NCBI GenBank assembly: GCA_012934845.2
Contig: WNNJ02003006.1
Coordinates: forward strand, 1-64,000
Origin: Pomphorhynchus laevis
Taxonomy: Eukaryota > Acanthocephala > Palaeacanthocephala > Echinorhynchida > Pomphorhynchidae
Length of the DNA stretch: 64,000 bases
Reading direction: 5' to 3'
This document shows, piece after piece, positions 27,955 through 40,375 of the stretch. The notes beneath the pieces were generated by a model. That model ran no database searches and was not told the origin of the DNA. It saw nothing but the letters and a program-made list of their open reading frames with translations. Numbering within the stretch: the first letter of the stretch is position 1; each line of letters starts with the position of its first letter. The position numbers and the translations under genes are program-made.

Positions 27955-30900
27955 ACTAATACAAAATATGTGCGTTAAAAGTGTGCCGGAGCAATCAAAG
28001 AACTCCAAAAATCGTGCAAAAATGCTAACAAACTAAGGGTACGTACTGTTGTTCCTGCTCAAGAAAATTTTGTTGTATCAAAAGCTGAACCGGTATGTGA
28101 CGTTTTGTTATCTGATTCTCAAGAGATACATAGGGAACTTTTCCAGTACCAAAATAAAAAATCTTATAATTATTAAACTCACAGCTCCTCTGGAGCGTCA
28201 AAAAATATTTAATGTGTTTCTAAAGAAATTTACGAAAGAATTCAAGAACAGAATACTATACTGAATATTTTAACAAGAAATTGGCGCATCTCGGAAGTAT
28301 CTCTTTCAAGCCTATTCAGGCCACATTCAAAATCTCGAACATCCCACCTCACTTGGATGCGGCAGATATACTGGCTCTGGAAAGTCTTTATAATATCACC
28401 AGGGTCCGCTTTGTAATAGGGAGGAACGGTTTTCCACTTCCAATTGCCTTCTGATCCTCTTTTATTTATGCAGCCAAAAGCCTTACAAGATCCGCCTGTA
28501 ACCCTCTACTGGATCATAATCTAAAATTCTCTTTAATTGACAACGATAATCTCACATACTCCACTGCCACAGATGCCACAAATGGGGCATTAGGAGTCAA
28601 GTTGCTAGTTGGCACAGTTCTACGGTGTATGTAACATCTCAGACTGCATGCATGTTAGCGGGAAAAGTTCTGGCCCTCCGAAGTGCTCCAACTGTCATGG
28701 TGCACATCAAGCCTGATCGAAGAAGTGTACTCACTTCAAGCAGTACATATTACGTTACAGCTCCCCCAAACAAGTCCACGGGCTTCGCGGAAGCGAGCAA
28801 AATACTATTATACTTGGATACTAATCGATTGATTGACTATAATTGCCAATCCACTTTGAAGCAAATTGAGACACTTATTGCCAACCAGATCTCGTTGCTT
28901 ATTAAGACACTAGAAGTTTTGGTATCTTAAGTTCCTGCTGAGTCGAGGAAGATGTGTGCATCTGCTTACATCGTGTCTCCTGTCAAAATTGGTAAAATGA
29001 TTAAATCATTGGTAGTAATAACCCAAGGAAAAATAAGACGTTGCGCGTAAGGAATCGACATTCTCTGTTGTGTATGGTAGAAGGAAAACCGTCCTTCCTA
29101 CTATTGGTCCCAACTGAGGGTAGGCATTCCACTCTGGTATACTATTGCAATGGGAAGTAATGGGAGACTTTTTCACAGTATATCCTTCAGTTGAATTCAG
29201 GAGGTGCTTCTGCCCTTAGGCTTCTACCTGGTAAAGATGTAGATGCTATTGTCCATCAGGAGACGCGCTCTATCCGTCTATCTCTGGACATTACTCGATT
29301 TATTCCAAAGCATATTTACACACAATTCATTTCGTACATAACCCATCCTCACTCTTATTCATCTCAAAGTCTTCTAATCCTAATAAAGAACTCTGTAAGT
29401 TCCTCCCTCTTACAACACTATTATTGTCAGCCCTGTCTTGTTTAGCGATTTCACTCTGTAAATGCGGTAAACGCATCAGTATAGCAAATATCTACATTTG
29501 GCCAGGGAAGATTAATAAGATCCGTGACCTCCTGGACCGTATTCAAAGTAGCGGTTACGACATGTTACTCGGTGACTTCAACGACAGAACTCGTTGTTGG
29601 ATAAATACAGCACTCCGCGGAGCCAAGATAAATTGTCTTATACACAAACCACATACCCTTAACTTTCATTGATCAAAATCAAACTCACACCTCAACATAT
29701 TACTGATATATAGGGCGTGGTTGTTAAAACCAATCTTCACTGAGCGGTCGCACCGACAACTGACCATCTCTTATGACTTAATACGCTGGCGGCTAGAGGA
29801 AGATAGTTGCTTAGAAGGAGCTTTCACTTTGATCTATTAGAGTGGCGTTCTTTCAGGCAGCTATCCAGCTTTCATCCAAGACAGGAAATGAGAGTTTGAC
29901 CGAATTTAATTCCTACATCTCTTCGCAAGCTAACGGTATCCTTTCGACTACCTACAAAGGTCGCATTTAAAATCCCACTCCGACTAAACTGAAGGTCTTA
30001 GCTAAAATGCTACGCCTGCCCAATTTCTCTGCTTCCTTCAGGCATGATCTCTCGAATGAATACAAGAGTTCTAGATATAGGCTCTAGCTGAGTAGGGCAG
30101 GACGAGTATTGCTCGTCTCAATCCCTCACAAACTTCTGGAGAAGTTTGTCTGTAGGTGGGAGAGGGCATCATGTTGGATTAGTAGCGTAGCCCTTGATAT
30201 AGTTTCGGAGGAGTCACTAGCCATACATAATTATGAAGCCACGCTTTCTCTCCAACCAACCCCGCCTTGGGGTGACTTCAGAAGCAGGGACTTATCTGTT
30301 ACTGTTATCCTTAACTCCTGGGGCTCACTTCCGGGTACCTTCAAATCCGTTGCTCCATTTTCTTCTCAAGTTTGTAATTTTTGACAGCCGATAAAAGAAA
30401 AGAAGTGACCGTCACAATGCTTTTATCCTCACCATCCGATGTGGTCAGCATCAATTATAACCGACGTATATGTTTATCAAAGATAAAATCAATTTAATGT
30501 CCTAAAGTTCTCTCATATCCATCTACAAATAAGCGCTCGCGCTTAGAATCCACGACCATCTAAGTAGGCGTAACTTAATCCCACCGAGTATTCATGGGTT
30601 TGTCAAAAGGCGCTCGGTTTATTCAGCGATTAATAAAGTGCATCAGTTTTGTTAGGATAACATTCATCAGCTTGATATGTGCTTTTCTTTACTTTACATC
30701 TGCATTTGATAGCATCTCCATTCATTTAAAATCTTCTCTATCAGGTCCCTCAGGCTGTCCGCGAGAATTTTTAGCAGCATGGAGATATTGGTGTATACTA
30801 AGCGATTCTACTATGAATACGACCCTGATGCACGTTAATTCTATCATATTACAGGTGTGCCTCAAGCCTCTCCTCTTTCTCCTATCTTTTATCTTGCTAG

Positions 30901-31675
30901 CTCAATTGTTCTTTTCAACGCATTTAAACGTGATCATCATCTTGTGATATATGCTGATGATACCACATCACTGTTTTCTGGACGCAGTGCAAAGATGTAA
31001 TCTCGGACATCAGCTGTTTCTTTTTAAGATTAAAAGTCCAGCTTACCCCTTCCCATCTTATTTTAAACTCCGGAAAATCACAGGTGGTCGTTTTTCATGG
31101 CGCCCCTGCTACCAAAAAGTAGCTAAAGAGACTAGCACTCTGCACTCTTCTCCATTTTGCAGCCTCAACCACTCATCATCACAAGTCGATTACAATAACT
31201 AGGGTTCACCGTTACGGTGAATTATTCGTCGAAAGCTGACCTGGATAGACTTAAACGTATTCTGAAGAGAGCAAGGTGGTCTCTGAAACGGGCCCAGCAT
31301 TTGACGTTGAATGGAAAAACTCAAGTACGCCTTTGGTTACTTGGGCTATCTCGAAATTTGTCTTATTTTCTATAGGACGTCCCCCAGAGCAAAGACTAAG
31401 ATTTCTCAAGTACCTCATCTCGCGATTACCGACCATAGTCCGCTTCGACTGGACTCAGAGGGGGTTGAGAGACCTAGAATGTTAAAGTCGGAAGGCAGCG
31501 CGTTGGTGCGACTAAGGGGCTCAGATCACGATGGAATTTACACCGTAAAGTTTTGAGGAAGTGTGTAGAAGTGTTGGCGGTGACAGAATGAAGAAGTTTT
31601 TGTCGATTTATGCTTGTGTTGTATTTATATGTCGGACGGTTGTGTTTGTTAAGAAAATCTGTATTATTATTTGTA
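27955..31675 (+). mobile_element. LINE family B copy 2, near full length but heavily decayed
   Basis: The 5' end (about 27955) matches the leader of copy 5 (gtgtgccggagc). ORF1 pieces occur at 28049-28264 (LIIIKLTAPLERQKIFNVFLKKF) and 28625-28930, endonuclease at 29191-29672 (NSGGASALRLLPGKDVDAI, MLLGDFNDRTRCWINTALRG), then the linker (30109-30384) and the reverse transcriptase (30421-31210). The 3' end carries gtttgttaagaaaatctgta to 31675. The frames are short throughout, with many stops and shifts. It runs directly into copy 3. Confidence 0.7.
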
Positions 31676-31779
31676 AGTGGCGATTCAGTGAGCGAGTGAA
31701 AATATGTGAAGTTTAATCAACTGCAATTTGCAAGCCATTTTAATAGAAAATCAAACGAAAAGGCGGTAAGTTCTCGATA

Positions 31780-32455
31780 GAATCTCCAATAAGATAAGTC
31801 GATTTTCTAATTTTGACATTGAAAGCTCAGGAGGAGCTTCCTCCAATTCCGAAAATCCCAAATTTGATCATAATTTCACCAAAAAACCTCTCCACCAGCC
31901 AGTACTTCAACATCTCCCTAAGAAGTTTCATATCGAACTATACAGCTAGTAGGCTATTGCTAAATTCTGCGAGAACGGTAGGAACAACTATCACATCATT
32001 TTACAACCTTTAACATAGTCAACGAATACATTAAATATATCTCAGGCAAGCACGAATACATAGAGGCTCTTAGCTATTAGCCTATTCAGGCAACAGTGAA
32101 GATAACAAATATATTTTGCCATCTCGAAGATGAGGATTTGAAAGTGCTGGGAAAAAAGTATAACCTGTCTAATATACGATTCATAAAAGGAAAAGGGGAC
32201 ATCCCCTACCCATTGCATTAACAACAGACTAGAATGCAGAAATCCTTTCTTAATCCGGTTGCAACACCTTTATGGGGTGAAACTTAAATTTTCAGCTAAT
32301 TTCAAAGGACAACATAACCTATCCCCAATGTAACCAGTGCCACTGCTGGGGGCACTGGAGTTCTAGTTGCAACAGATCAAGGTGCTGTGAGGTCTGCTCC
32401 TCTACAAACAAGGAGCACCAAACCGTGTGCACTACAACCCCCTTATGAATGCCGG
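31780..32455 (+). mobile_element. LINE family B copy 3, 5' part
   Basis: ORF1 pieces are visible as ELPPIPKIPNLIIISPKNLS and, near 32330-32440, CNQCHCWGHWSSSCN and a second Cys cluster, both CCHC knuckles. The element is interrupted at about 32455 by an LTR-element fragment and resumes at 33595 after a gap corresponding to the end of ORF1 and the start of the endonuclease. Confidence 0.65.
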
Positions 32456-33595
32456 ATCCAGATAGCCAATAATCTGAATAACGAAGTCTATATCTTCAAC
32501 GATAGTATCGGAGTTTGTCGAAGAATGTATATGCACCTTTGGAGCTCCAATAGAAATAGTAACTGATAATGGACCCAAATTTATCTCTCCGGAATTTAAA
32601 CAAATGTGCAACGAATGGGGAATTAGGCAAAGATACATAACCCCTTACCATCCTGCGACCAATGGGGAAATTGAAAGATTTTTCAGATCCAATAAAAAAG
32701 TGATACAATCAGCTCATCTCGAGAATAAGAATTGGAGACGAGTCCTGCACAAATACCTATTACTATACCGAAATAGTTATCACGTGCTTACCGGCGCTTC
32801 ACTAGCACAATTGCTCATTGATAGAGAACAATATACAAAATTACCAACAATTTGTCGACAGAGCAAAAGGACGAAACGATATAACGAAGCCGCAAGAAGA
32901 GATCGAATGATAAAACATAAATTGGAAATCAGATCTAACCAAACACGAAAAGCCTGGCCACATTCACTCCACATCAATGATAAAGTACTAGTAAAGCAAC
33001 AACGCAAGAATAAACTAACTCCGATGTATGCACCAGACATATGGAAGATTGAGAACATATTCGGGAATACTGTTATACTTCATAGACAAGTCGGAAACTC
33101 AGACGTCATGTCGAACATATACGGAAAATAGAAAGGAATTCGAGATTATTCGACCTACCAACTAAGAATAATCTATTTCGAAACGATAGTAATGAACCAG
33201 ACATTTCATCGAGAAGATATAATACGTATCCACGCAAAGACCCAGAATTAAACCCAGAAGTAAAATTGGACGTTCTGAATTAGCAACACACTGAACGAAC
33301 AAATGATAATGAGAAATCAATAACACCGGAAAGACAGGACAATGAGACCAATGGATCAATTGATGTATATACGCATCAAAACGAGAGATCTCAAAGGATT
33401 CGAAGGAAACCCGCGAGATTCTGGGATGAAGAATGGACCGCAAACATATACTTTTAGAAGATATCATTATTAGAAAGAGATGATATAGTGTATTACAATA
33501 TGTTATCTTAATTTATGATTTATGTTATAGATTTGTTCCCCGATTTATATAAACATTATTATTGTTTGGCGTCTGAAGACTAATAGCAGACATAC
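32455..33595 (+). mobile_element. LTR retroelement fragment (Ty3/mdg4-like integrase region)
   Basis: A fossil piece of an LTR retroelement sits inside LINE B copy 3. It keeps the later part of an integrase of Ty3/mdg4 type, recognisable from IVTDNGPKFISPEF, YHPATNGEIERFFR and a C-terminal KVLVKQQRKNKL segment, followed by non-coding sequence that may be the start of an LTR near 33480. Gag, protease and polymerase are absent, so it is a broken remnant. It must be younger than the LINE B copy it splits, though the whole locus is old enough for the LINE to be badly decayed. Confidence 0.75.
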
Positions 33596-35805
33596 ACTTA
33601 GAAATTCACAAGAACCGTGGCCTCCTGGAGTGTATATTAGGAAACGGCTATGACATGATACTTAGAGACTTCAACGACAGAACTGGTCGTTGGACTAACG
33701 CAGCAATCCGCAGAGCTATAAACGTATATCTTATTCATAAACCACCAGACCCTACGTTACATTACACCATAACAAATTCTCTTCTTGACAAACTTCTGCT
33801 TCATGAGATGCAGCTCTTGAAAACTATTTGTACTGAGAAGTCAAGTCAACAACTATCCACCTCGCATAACCTACTCCGCTGACGATTAAACGAAGATACG
33901 CTACTGCGAAGGAGATTCCACTTTGATCCAATCAGAATGATCTGATTCAGGCAGTTATGCGACATTTCTTTGTTGTAAGAAATGCGAGTCTGATCCGATT
34001 TAACTCTTACTTCTCTTCGCAAGCTATCGCGATACTTCCGACTACCTATAAAAGTGGTATATTTATCCAACTCCAACAAAACTCAAGGTTCTAGCAAAAA
34101 GGCCACACCATCACAATCTATCTGGTTCAGTCAAACAGGCTCTCTCGAAATAATACTGGAGCTCTAGATATAGATTACATCTGAGTAAGGATAGAGCGAG
34201 CATTGCTCGTCTTAACACTCTTCAGTCTTCCTTTTGGACGATATTCAAGAATGAGAAATTTGTATGTTGATAGGAGAGAGCTTTGGGTTGGATTGGTAGT
34301 ATAGGCTTTGATAAAGTTTTGGAGGAGTCACTATCCGTACATAATTACGTACCCATTCAATCTCTCCAAACAATCAGGCCTTGTGGTGACTTTAGAAGCA
34401 GCGATTTATCTGTTACAGATATCCTAAATTCCAGGGGATATTTCCGGGCATTTCCAGATCCCACGCAACACTCACAGTTAGGTCTGTCAGCTTTTAACAG
34501 ACATTCAGAGAAAGGAAGTCACCATGGCGATGATGTTAACAACCGACGTTGCCGGCCTCAACATTAGCCGGAGAATATTTTTACTGAAGAAAAAATTGAT
34601 TTCATGTCTCAAAGATCTGCGGCCTATTTCGATTCAGAATTCCCTTATCTCCATCTACACAAAAGAGAATGCGGGTAGAATCCGCGATCATATATGTAGG
34701 CATAAATTAATCCCTCTAAGTTTTTATGGATTTGTAAAAAGTCGCTCCCTTCATTCAGCAATTGGTGAAGTGCATCGGTTTTGTCAAGATAGCAGTCATC
34801 AGCTTGCTATAGCTGTTTTTCTTGAATTTTCCGCAGCATTTGACCGCATCTACATTCCTTTATTATCTCTTCTCTTAGGTCCCTCGGATTGCCTGCGAGA
34901 ATTGTTAACATGGTGGATATATATGGCTGTATACAAAGCGATTATTTTATGAAGACGACCCTGGTGCACATCAGTTCTATCCTATTGCAAGTGTGTCTCA
35001 AGGTTCCCCACCTTCTCCTATCTTATAAATTGCTGCTTCAATTGTACTTTTTAAACTATTTAAACGCGAACAATATCTAGTGGTGGTATACGTTTATTAT
35101 ACCACATCCCGTTTTCAGGGCGCAGGTGCAAAGATGTAGTCTCTGACATCAGCCGTTTCTTTTTAAGATTAAAATACTAATTACTTCAATCCAATATCAT
35201 TCTCAACTCCGCTAAATCGCTGGTGATTGTCTTTAATGGCGCTTTCTAGCACTCTCAACGATTTCCTCTAGTATGCAGAATCAACCACTTCTAGGCTTCA
35301 CATATCGAGTACGATACATGGGATTTACCATTACGGTTAAATGGTCGGTCGGATCAGACTTGGATCGATTCAATAGTGCCCTGAGGAGAGCTAGATGGAC
35401 CCTAGAATGAGCCTAACATCTGTCATTAAGAGCTAACGTTATGGTGCGCTTATGGTGCAATGACGCACATGGCCAATCTAAGGATTAGACTTCTTTTCTT
35501 AAAAACGTCCCCCTGATCAAAGATTAAGGTTTCTCAAGATCCTCATCTTGCGATTACCTACCATTGTCCGCCTCGACTGAACTCTAACTTGTGATAGAGA
35601 CCCTGAGTGGCTCATCCGGAGGGCGGCACCTTAGTGTAAGTTAGATGGCTCCGATTACCCAGTCCGTATATAAAAGACTATAGACACATACACTGAAGAA
35701 TTTGACGATCATCCATGTCTATTTTCGGTGTTTTGTTGTCCGACTTATTAAACTGATGTATGCTTGTGTTTAAGAAAATCTTTATATATTTATATTTGTA
35801 AATAA
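33595..35805 (+). mobile_element. LINE family B copy 3, 3' part
   Basis: Resumes in the endonuclease with MILRDFNDRTGRWTNAAIRR (33655-33882) and continues through the linker (34283-34567). The reverse transcriptase follows (34524-34952, with DLRPISIQNSLISIYTKENAG, GFVKSRSLHSAIGEVHRFC and VFLEFSAAFDRI), then the decayed end of the palm and C-terminus. The 3' end has tgtgtttaagaaaatcttta to about 35805, matching copy 2. Motif A has E in place of the usual catalytic D in FLDFSAAFD. The YADD motif appears lost. Confidence 0.7.
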
Positions 35806-36234
35806 TGCGCTTAATACCAATACAGCAAAGGTTAGTAATGTATAAAGGGTGATTATTTCCTAAATGACGTATTTAAACCTTATTTTCATTTTGTCCCTCA
35901 AAGCTATTTCGACCACTAAAGTAAAATTCAGACAGAGCGATATGATACAAAGATTCGATGAGTCAAGTAGACAAGATTAGTCAGAATATATTAAAAAATC
36001 AAGCTCGTATGCAAAAAACTAACCGTCGAAATTCTCGAGTACGTAATACAGCTATTTATGAGTTGTGACGCCTTTGCATTATACGAGTTAGTGAGCGAGG
36101 AAGTTAAGAAGAATTACGACTAATTAAGAAAGCTTTGACATCAGAATTTGAATCGAATAAGTTCCAAACACAATCTACTTGTCGATCGTACGCTGCTCGC
36201 AGATAATGAGTAAGTAGATAATGCGACATACTTA
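35806..36234. other. Unassigned sequence between LINE B and LINE A copies
   Basis: About 430 bases with no open frame above 60 codons and no similarity I can see to other parts of the window. It could be unique host DNA or an old repeat. Confidence 0.4.
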
Positions 36235-37285
36235 AAGAAACTTATGAATGTCTTTATTCGACAAAAATAATGACAAATGGATTATGCTGGCGTTTGCTGA
36301 CGGATTACCGTGTCGATGCAAGCGACAGTGTGGGTGAGACTTGAAGGGCAAGAGAAGATCGAGAGTGGATGTGAGTTCAGAGTCGAAAAGAAAGGCGAGA
36401 TCGTGAGGAGATGAATATGTTATTGTGGGATAGGATAGAGACGATTTGAGTAAGGCAGAGCAGAGAAGAGAGAGGTCAAGATTTCTCCAAGGGCGACGTA
36501 GGATTGTAGGTGTGTGAGGAGGGGTGTGGTTGTGAGTGAGATCAAGGGTGACGAGAAAGTGATCGGATATGCCAAGATCGGATATGAACAGTGAGGTGTA
36601 TGCATCAAAATGATCAGGGACGGCGATGATGTCAAGTGGCCCATCAAGTATATGTGTGGGGGCAGTGGAGATTAGTTTGTAATGGTAGTTGGATAGAATG
36701 TTGATGAGCCGGATATAATCCGTGGAAGAGGAGCGGTCTAGGCGGATGTTGAAGTTGCCTAGAACGAGTGAAGGGATTGAGGACTTAGAACAATAAGAAA
36801 GGAGGTCAGCGAGTTCGGTAAAAAATAAGGCTGTAGGAGCTGATGAACCAGGACGGTATACAATGGCGAGATCTAGAGTGATCGGGTTAGAAAAACGACA
36901 AGTGAGCAATTCAAAAGAGTAAGGTGTGAAGGGGGATTGATTTTGAGAAGAGACGCGGGGCTACGCGTGAATGCGACGATGCTGTCATGATTAGAGAATT
37001 TAGAAAGGTATAAGCTGAGGGGCGGGCGGATTAGACTAGGGAGCAACCGGCAGAGAGCAGACGGCGAATGGAAAGGTCGTCGGAATCTGAGTGCCAGGAT
37101 TCGGTGAGGCAGAAGATATCGATGGATTGCTTGGTGAATAGGTTGAGGATAAGATCGGATTTATTGAGAATAGATCTAGTGTTGAAGAGTCCGAGGTGGA
37201 AACCGTGTGTGGTGGCGAAAGAGTCTAGTGGAGAAGACACATAGGGGAGATCGAGCGCCATCCAATTTTGGGCGTGTGTGGACAA
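36232..37285 (-). pseudogene. LINE A2 AP-like endonuclease
   Basis: Two frames (37285-37031 and 36909-36232) cover GFHLGLFNTRSILNKSDLIL, DIFCLTESWHSDSD, LDLAIVYRPGSSAP, SLVLGNFNIRLDRS and LGISDHFLVTLDL. In the GDFN motif the catalytic D is flanked by N for G... it reads GNFN in place of GDFN, so an essential aspartate is replaced. A gap of about 120 bases with stops lies between the frames. Confidence 0.7.
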
Positions 37286-37502
37286 CTTGAGAATTTCCGT
37301 CTATATTTCGGATGGAGAGTGATGTTTCGCCGTTTTTCTCACGACGGCGTTTTTATGATGCGGGCAGAAGAGAGTTCTGCGATTTCAGAAGGGGTGATAT
37401 CGGGGCAATTCGAGTGGTTGAAGATAACATGAGTTTAAATCGTTGAGAGAGGACAGAATACGCGTAAGAGCAATGCTTGAAAACAATTTTTAGGAGAGGG
37501 GG

Positions 37503-38276
37503 CTAAGAAGGATTAGATTGAGAATATTTGTTTAGACGGATGAATGCTACAGGAGAAATGTCTTTGAAAAAGGATGGTTTATCCGCAGGAACAATAGACG
37601 AGAGGATGGATCTGAAGGCGGAAACATCGTGGTCGAGACGTGGTTGTGGAGATAAGGAATTGGAAGGAGTGATATTAGTGACGATGACACAACGATCGCG
37701 AGAAGGAAAACGCTTTCGTAAAGAAGGACGACTGACGTGAGTAGTTGAGATCACGATAGAAGAGCTGGCAGTTGATGATTTGGTGGGATTTGGTTTGACG
37801 ACGGGAGACATAGAGGATAATGATAATAAAGAGGGTGGCAAGCGATGTGAGGAAAGGTTATGAGTGGAAGGATAGTGGATGTTGGTGGAGGTGATTTTGA
37901 TTGATATATGCAAGTTATTGAGAAACGAGAGTGGAAGGACGGGACATGGGGTGTCGGGGAGTGAAGATGACATGGAATGGGAGGTGTATATGGTGGCAGG
38001 GTCGGTGGGTGGAGAAAGGACATTAGAAACGACGGGGGTAGTTTGAGTTGACGTGTTGGATGTTGATATGTGCTTATTGGAAAGGTTGCAGATTAGTTTG
38101 TTGGCACAAAAACCACATACGAAGTCTTCTTTAGCCTTATTCTTGTTGCAGGCGATTGTTGTCCAGACGCTGCAGTTGTGTATCGAGCACTGTACTTGCT
38201 GTTGTCCATAGTTGGTGTCGGTCTTTGTTGTTTTCTTACGTACTCCCATAAACTTGTAAGAATGTATTTCAATCAA
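37503..38276 (-). CDS. LINE A2 ORF1 with PHD-like finger
   Basis: A 257-codon open frame with VQCSIHNCSVWTTIACNKN and EDFVCGFCANKLICN, the PHD-like finger, at about residues 28-70. A Ser/Thr/Pro-rich linker follows, then the conserved domain RCVIVTNITPSNSLS, LDHDVSAFRSILSSIV and DISPVAFIRLNKYSQ. The frame ends at a stop soon after, where copy 1 continues into LLKIVFKHC, so the C-terminus is missing. This is the best-preserved ORF1 of the family and shows the finger native to family A. Confidence 0.75.
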   Translation of the reverse strand: MIEIHSYKFMGVRKKTTKTDTNYGQQQVQCSIHNCSVWTTIACNKNKAKEDFVCGFCANKLICNLSNKHISTSNTSTQTTPVVSNVLSPPTDPATIYTSHSMSSSLPDTPCPVLPLSFLNNLHISIKITSTNIHYPSTHNLSSHRLPPSLLSLSSMSPVVKPNPTKSSTASSSIVISTTHVSRPSLRKRFPSRDRCVIVTNITPSNSLSPQPRLDHDVSAFRSILSSIVPADKPSFFKDISPVAFIRLNKYSQSNPS

Positions 38277-38285
38277 TTTTTCAAC

Positions 38286-38379
38286 CGATGGTTGTCGTCG
38301 ATGGTTGTCGTCGATGGTTGTCGTCGATGGTTGTCGTCGATGGTTGTCGTCGATTGTTGTCGTCGATGGTTGTCGTCGA
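38286..38379. repeat. 13-base tandem repeat, about 7 copies, at the LINE A2 5' end
   Basis: The unit cgatggttgtcgt is repeated about seven times with one single-base variant. It lies in the leader immediately upstream of ORF1 on the element's strand. Tandem monomers in 5' leaders of LINEs can carry promoter activity; that role here is inference. Copy 1 lacks it. Confidence 0.9.
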
Positions 38380-38390
38380 AGGTAAATTTA

Positions 38391-38925
38391 TTGTATGTTT
38401 ATTAGTGTATGTTGTTTATTGTATAGAACGTAATATAACCAAGACAAATTTCAACGCACCAGGTCACGCGCCAGGGACATACGTATGTCGTCAATAATGA
38501 AATACAAAAATAAAGAAAACCGAAATGACTTATCAAGTGTGGTAATCGATCCCAAGAATTTTAGCATTTTATCAACCAAATAAAACACAATTAGATTTGA
38601 GCTGGATTTCAGGAAGCTGAATACTTTTGTCTCATGCAATTGTGCCTAAGAAATAAAGCCGATTTGTCTGGAATATTAAGTATGGTATATTTCTATTCCA
38701 GACGAAGTATGAAATTATATAACATGCAAAGTATGGAAAGTATGTAATACCATGTTCGGAGAAGCTACGAGAATAAAGACGTACGAGATCGAACAATGTA
38801 TTATTATACCGTCGTAACACATATCTACAAGTTCATATCGATAAAAAACTACATCAATACCAATGCATTCAGTGTGTGGGGGCGGTGGATAAGACTACTT
38901 CATAACGCGACATGGGTTTGGATTA
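38391..38925. other. Unassigned sequence
   Basis: No reliable coding sequence. Two related words, cgaagtatgaaattat and gtatggaaagtatgtaat, and an inverted pair gtctggaat/attccagac near 38667-38705 are the only structure seen. It may include non-coding parts of the LTR-type fragment that follows. Confidence 0.3.
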
Positions 38926-39330
38926 TTAATAGCACCAACAATGACAGTTGTGGTTCGAATAATTCTAGAATCGGATCAGAGAATCCGGGAACATACAAAT
39001 CACTATATTGATGATGTGACAGTTGGTAATTGCATTGTAGAGGCCGAACAGTTTATTGTAGAATTCGAAAGGTACAGTATCAAACTAAAACCTCAGAGGC
39101 AATTTATGGATCCAGCGCTCTTGGATTGCAAGTCATGTGATTGTAGTTCATTAAAGTGGTCACGCGACAGGGACATTCCCAAGCTTTTTTCTAATCGACA
39201 AAGAAAAGCTCTAAACATAGTGCTCAACTAGCTCTCAGGAAGCTAGTCGTGCACTATTATGTTGATGATTGGTTAAGTATTTGGTGTAGTTTTATCGAAC
39301 GATCAGCTTTCGCAGAGTTGTAGGATTAAG
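38926..39330 (+). mobile_element. Small LTR-type retroelement polymerase fragment
   Basis: A fossil fragment recognisable from HYIDDVTVGN, IKLKPQ and, further on, RKLVVHYYVDDWLSIWCSF. Together these resemble the end of the reverse transcriptase and the following connection region of LTR-type elements. No ends, gag or integrase are visible nearby, so it is a broken remnant of unknown family and appears old. Confidence 0.5.
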
Positions 39331-39644
39331 TGTTTTCACAACACGATATATATATGACCTCATATACGAAGCGGCAGGTTATATATCATGACACAGAGAT
39401 TCGTAAGTTAAATAATAATCATAAATTTGGCAGAATTATGCGTTCTAAGTAAAATCAATTACCTACCAAAATTAAATACTTTTATCTACTAAAATTAACT
39501 ACTTCCAGTTGATCAGGAAGTTAGTACATTTTGAAATCGTAACCGACTTCGTTGCGGAATCATTGAACTAAATTAATTACTACTATAGACACACCTATTC
39601 GAACAAAAGCACTTCCTCCTCTAATTAAATGACAACTGACGATA
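39331..39644. other. Unassigned AT-rich sequence
   Basis: About 310 bases without open frames or clear repeats, between the LTR-type fragment and LINE A copy 3. Confidence 0.4.
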
Positions 39645-40375
39645 TTAAAAAAAAGATTTATTTTAACGTGGCAAATGCGCGCCAGCGCACGCTTACATGA
39701 TCACAACAAAACAAAAATGTAAATCATGTGTCGAGAAGGTGTGAACGGAGGAGGTGTTTGAATGTGATAAAGGAGGGAACGCGGCGGATGTCGAGAGGGA
39801 GTTAATTCCAGGCGAAAAGGGGTGGCGACGAGGAAGGATCGGAGACCATAGTTGTTGGAGTAATTAGGAACGTGGAGTAAGAGTGTATGACGGGAGCGCA
39901 GCGATAGCGAGGTGGGGCGAGTGTGGTCTAAGAAAGAAAGGTTGATAAACGATGGGGAGCCGACAGCGATGAGACGAAAAGTTACGAGAAGGCGGAATTT
40001 GATGCGTATGTGGATGGTGGGCCAGGAGAGTTGGACAAGATATGTGGATATGTGATCGAAGCGACGGAGACGAAGGAGCACTCGAACGGCGGAGTTGATT
40101 ATGCGTTGTAGTGGTAGGATGATGGATTTTGGAGAATTTGCGAAAAGGCTGAGGCTGTAATCGATTTTAGGGAAGAGAAGCGATTAAAGAAGATACATAC
40201 AAGAACGGAAGTCGATAAGGGGGCGGATACGGCGGATGTCACAGAGAATTAAGTTAGACAAGCGAACCTTGTTGCGGACGAAGGGTTTAAGGGAAAGGTG
40301 ATCATCGAAATGGAAGCCTAAAAAAGTGAGATTGTGGACTATGGGGATTATCGATGAGGCAAAAGATATAAGACA
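39645..40375 (-). mobile_element. LINE family A copy 3, 5'-truncated 3' end
   Basis: Starts at about 40375 (matching position 20155 of copy 1) and runs to the 3' end with the conserved hairpin (39677-39692) and a tail rich in T on the element strand. It includes the end of the polymerase and the C-terminal region, with a 126-codon frame at 40081-39701 containing LRRFDHISTYLVQLSWPT. This is an ordinary 5'-truncated insertion. Confidence 0.8.

Larger units (their letters stand above)
36235..38390 (-). mobile_element. LINE family A copy 2, 5' half
   Basis: Read from 38390 downward there is a 13-base tandem repeat leader (38379-38286), then an intact-looking ORF1 start (38276-37503) and ORF2 with the endonuclease (37285-36232). 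The element stops abruptly at about 36235, before the reverse transcriptase, so this copy lacks its 3' half, opposite to ordinary 5' truncation. Sequence similarity to copy 1 is high from about 38075 downward. Confidence 0.8.

Noticed and set aside
39230-39290. YVDDW looking like a second polymerase catalytic motif
   Set aside because: Its context, RKLVVHY...WLSIWCSF, places it in the connection region downstream of the real YIDD motif, so the resemblance is coincidental.
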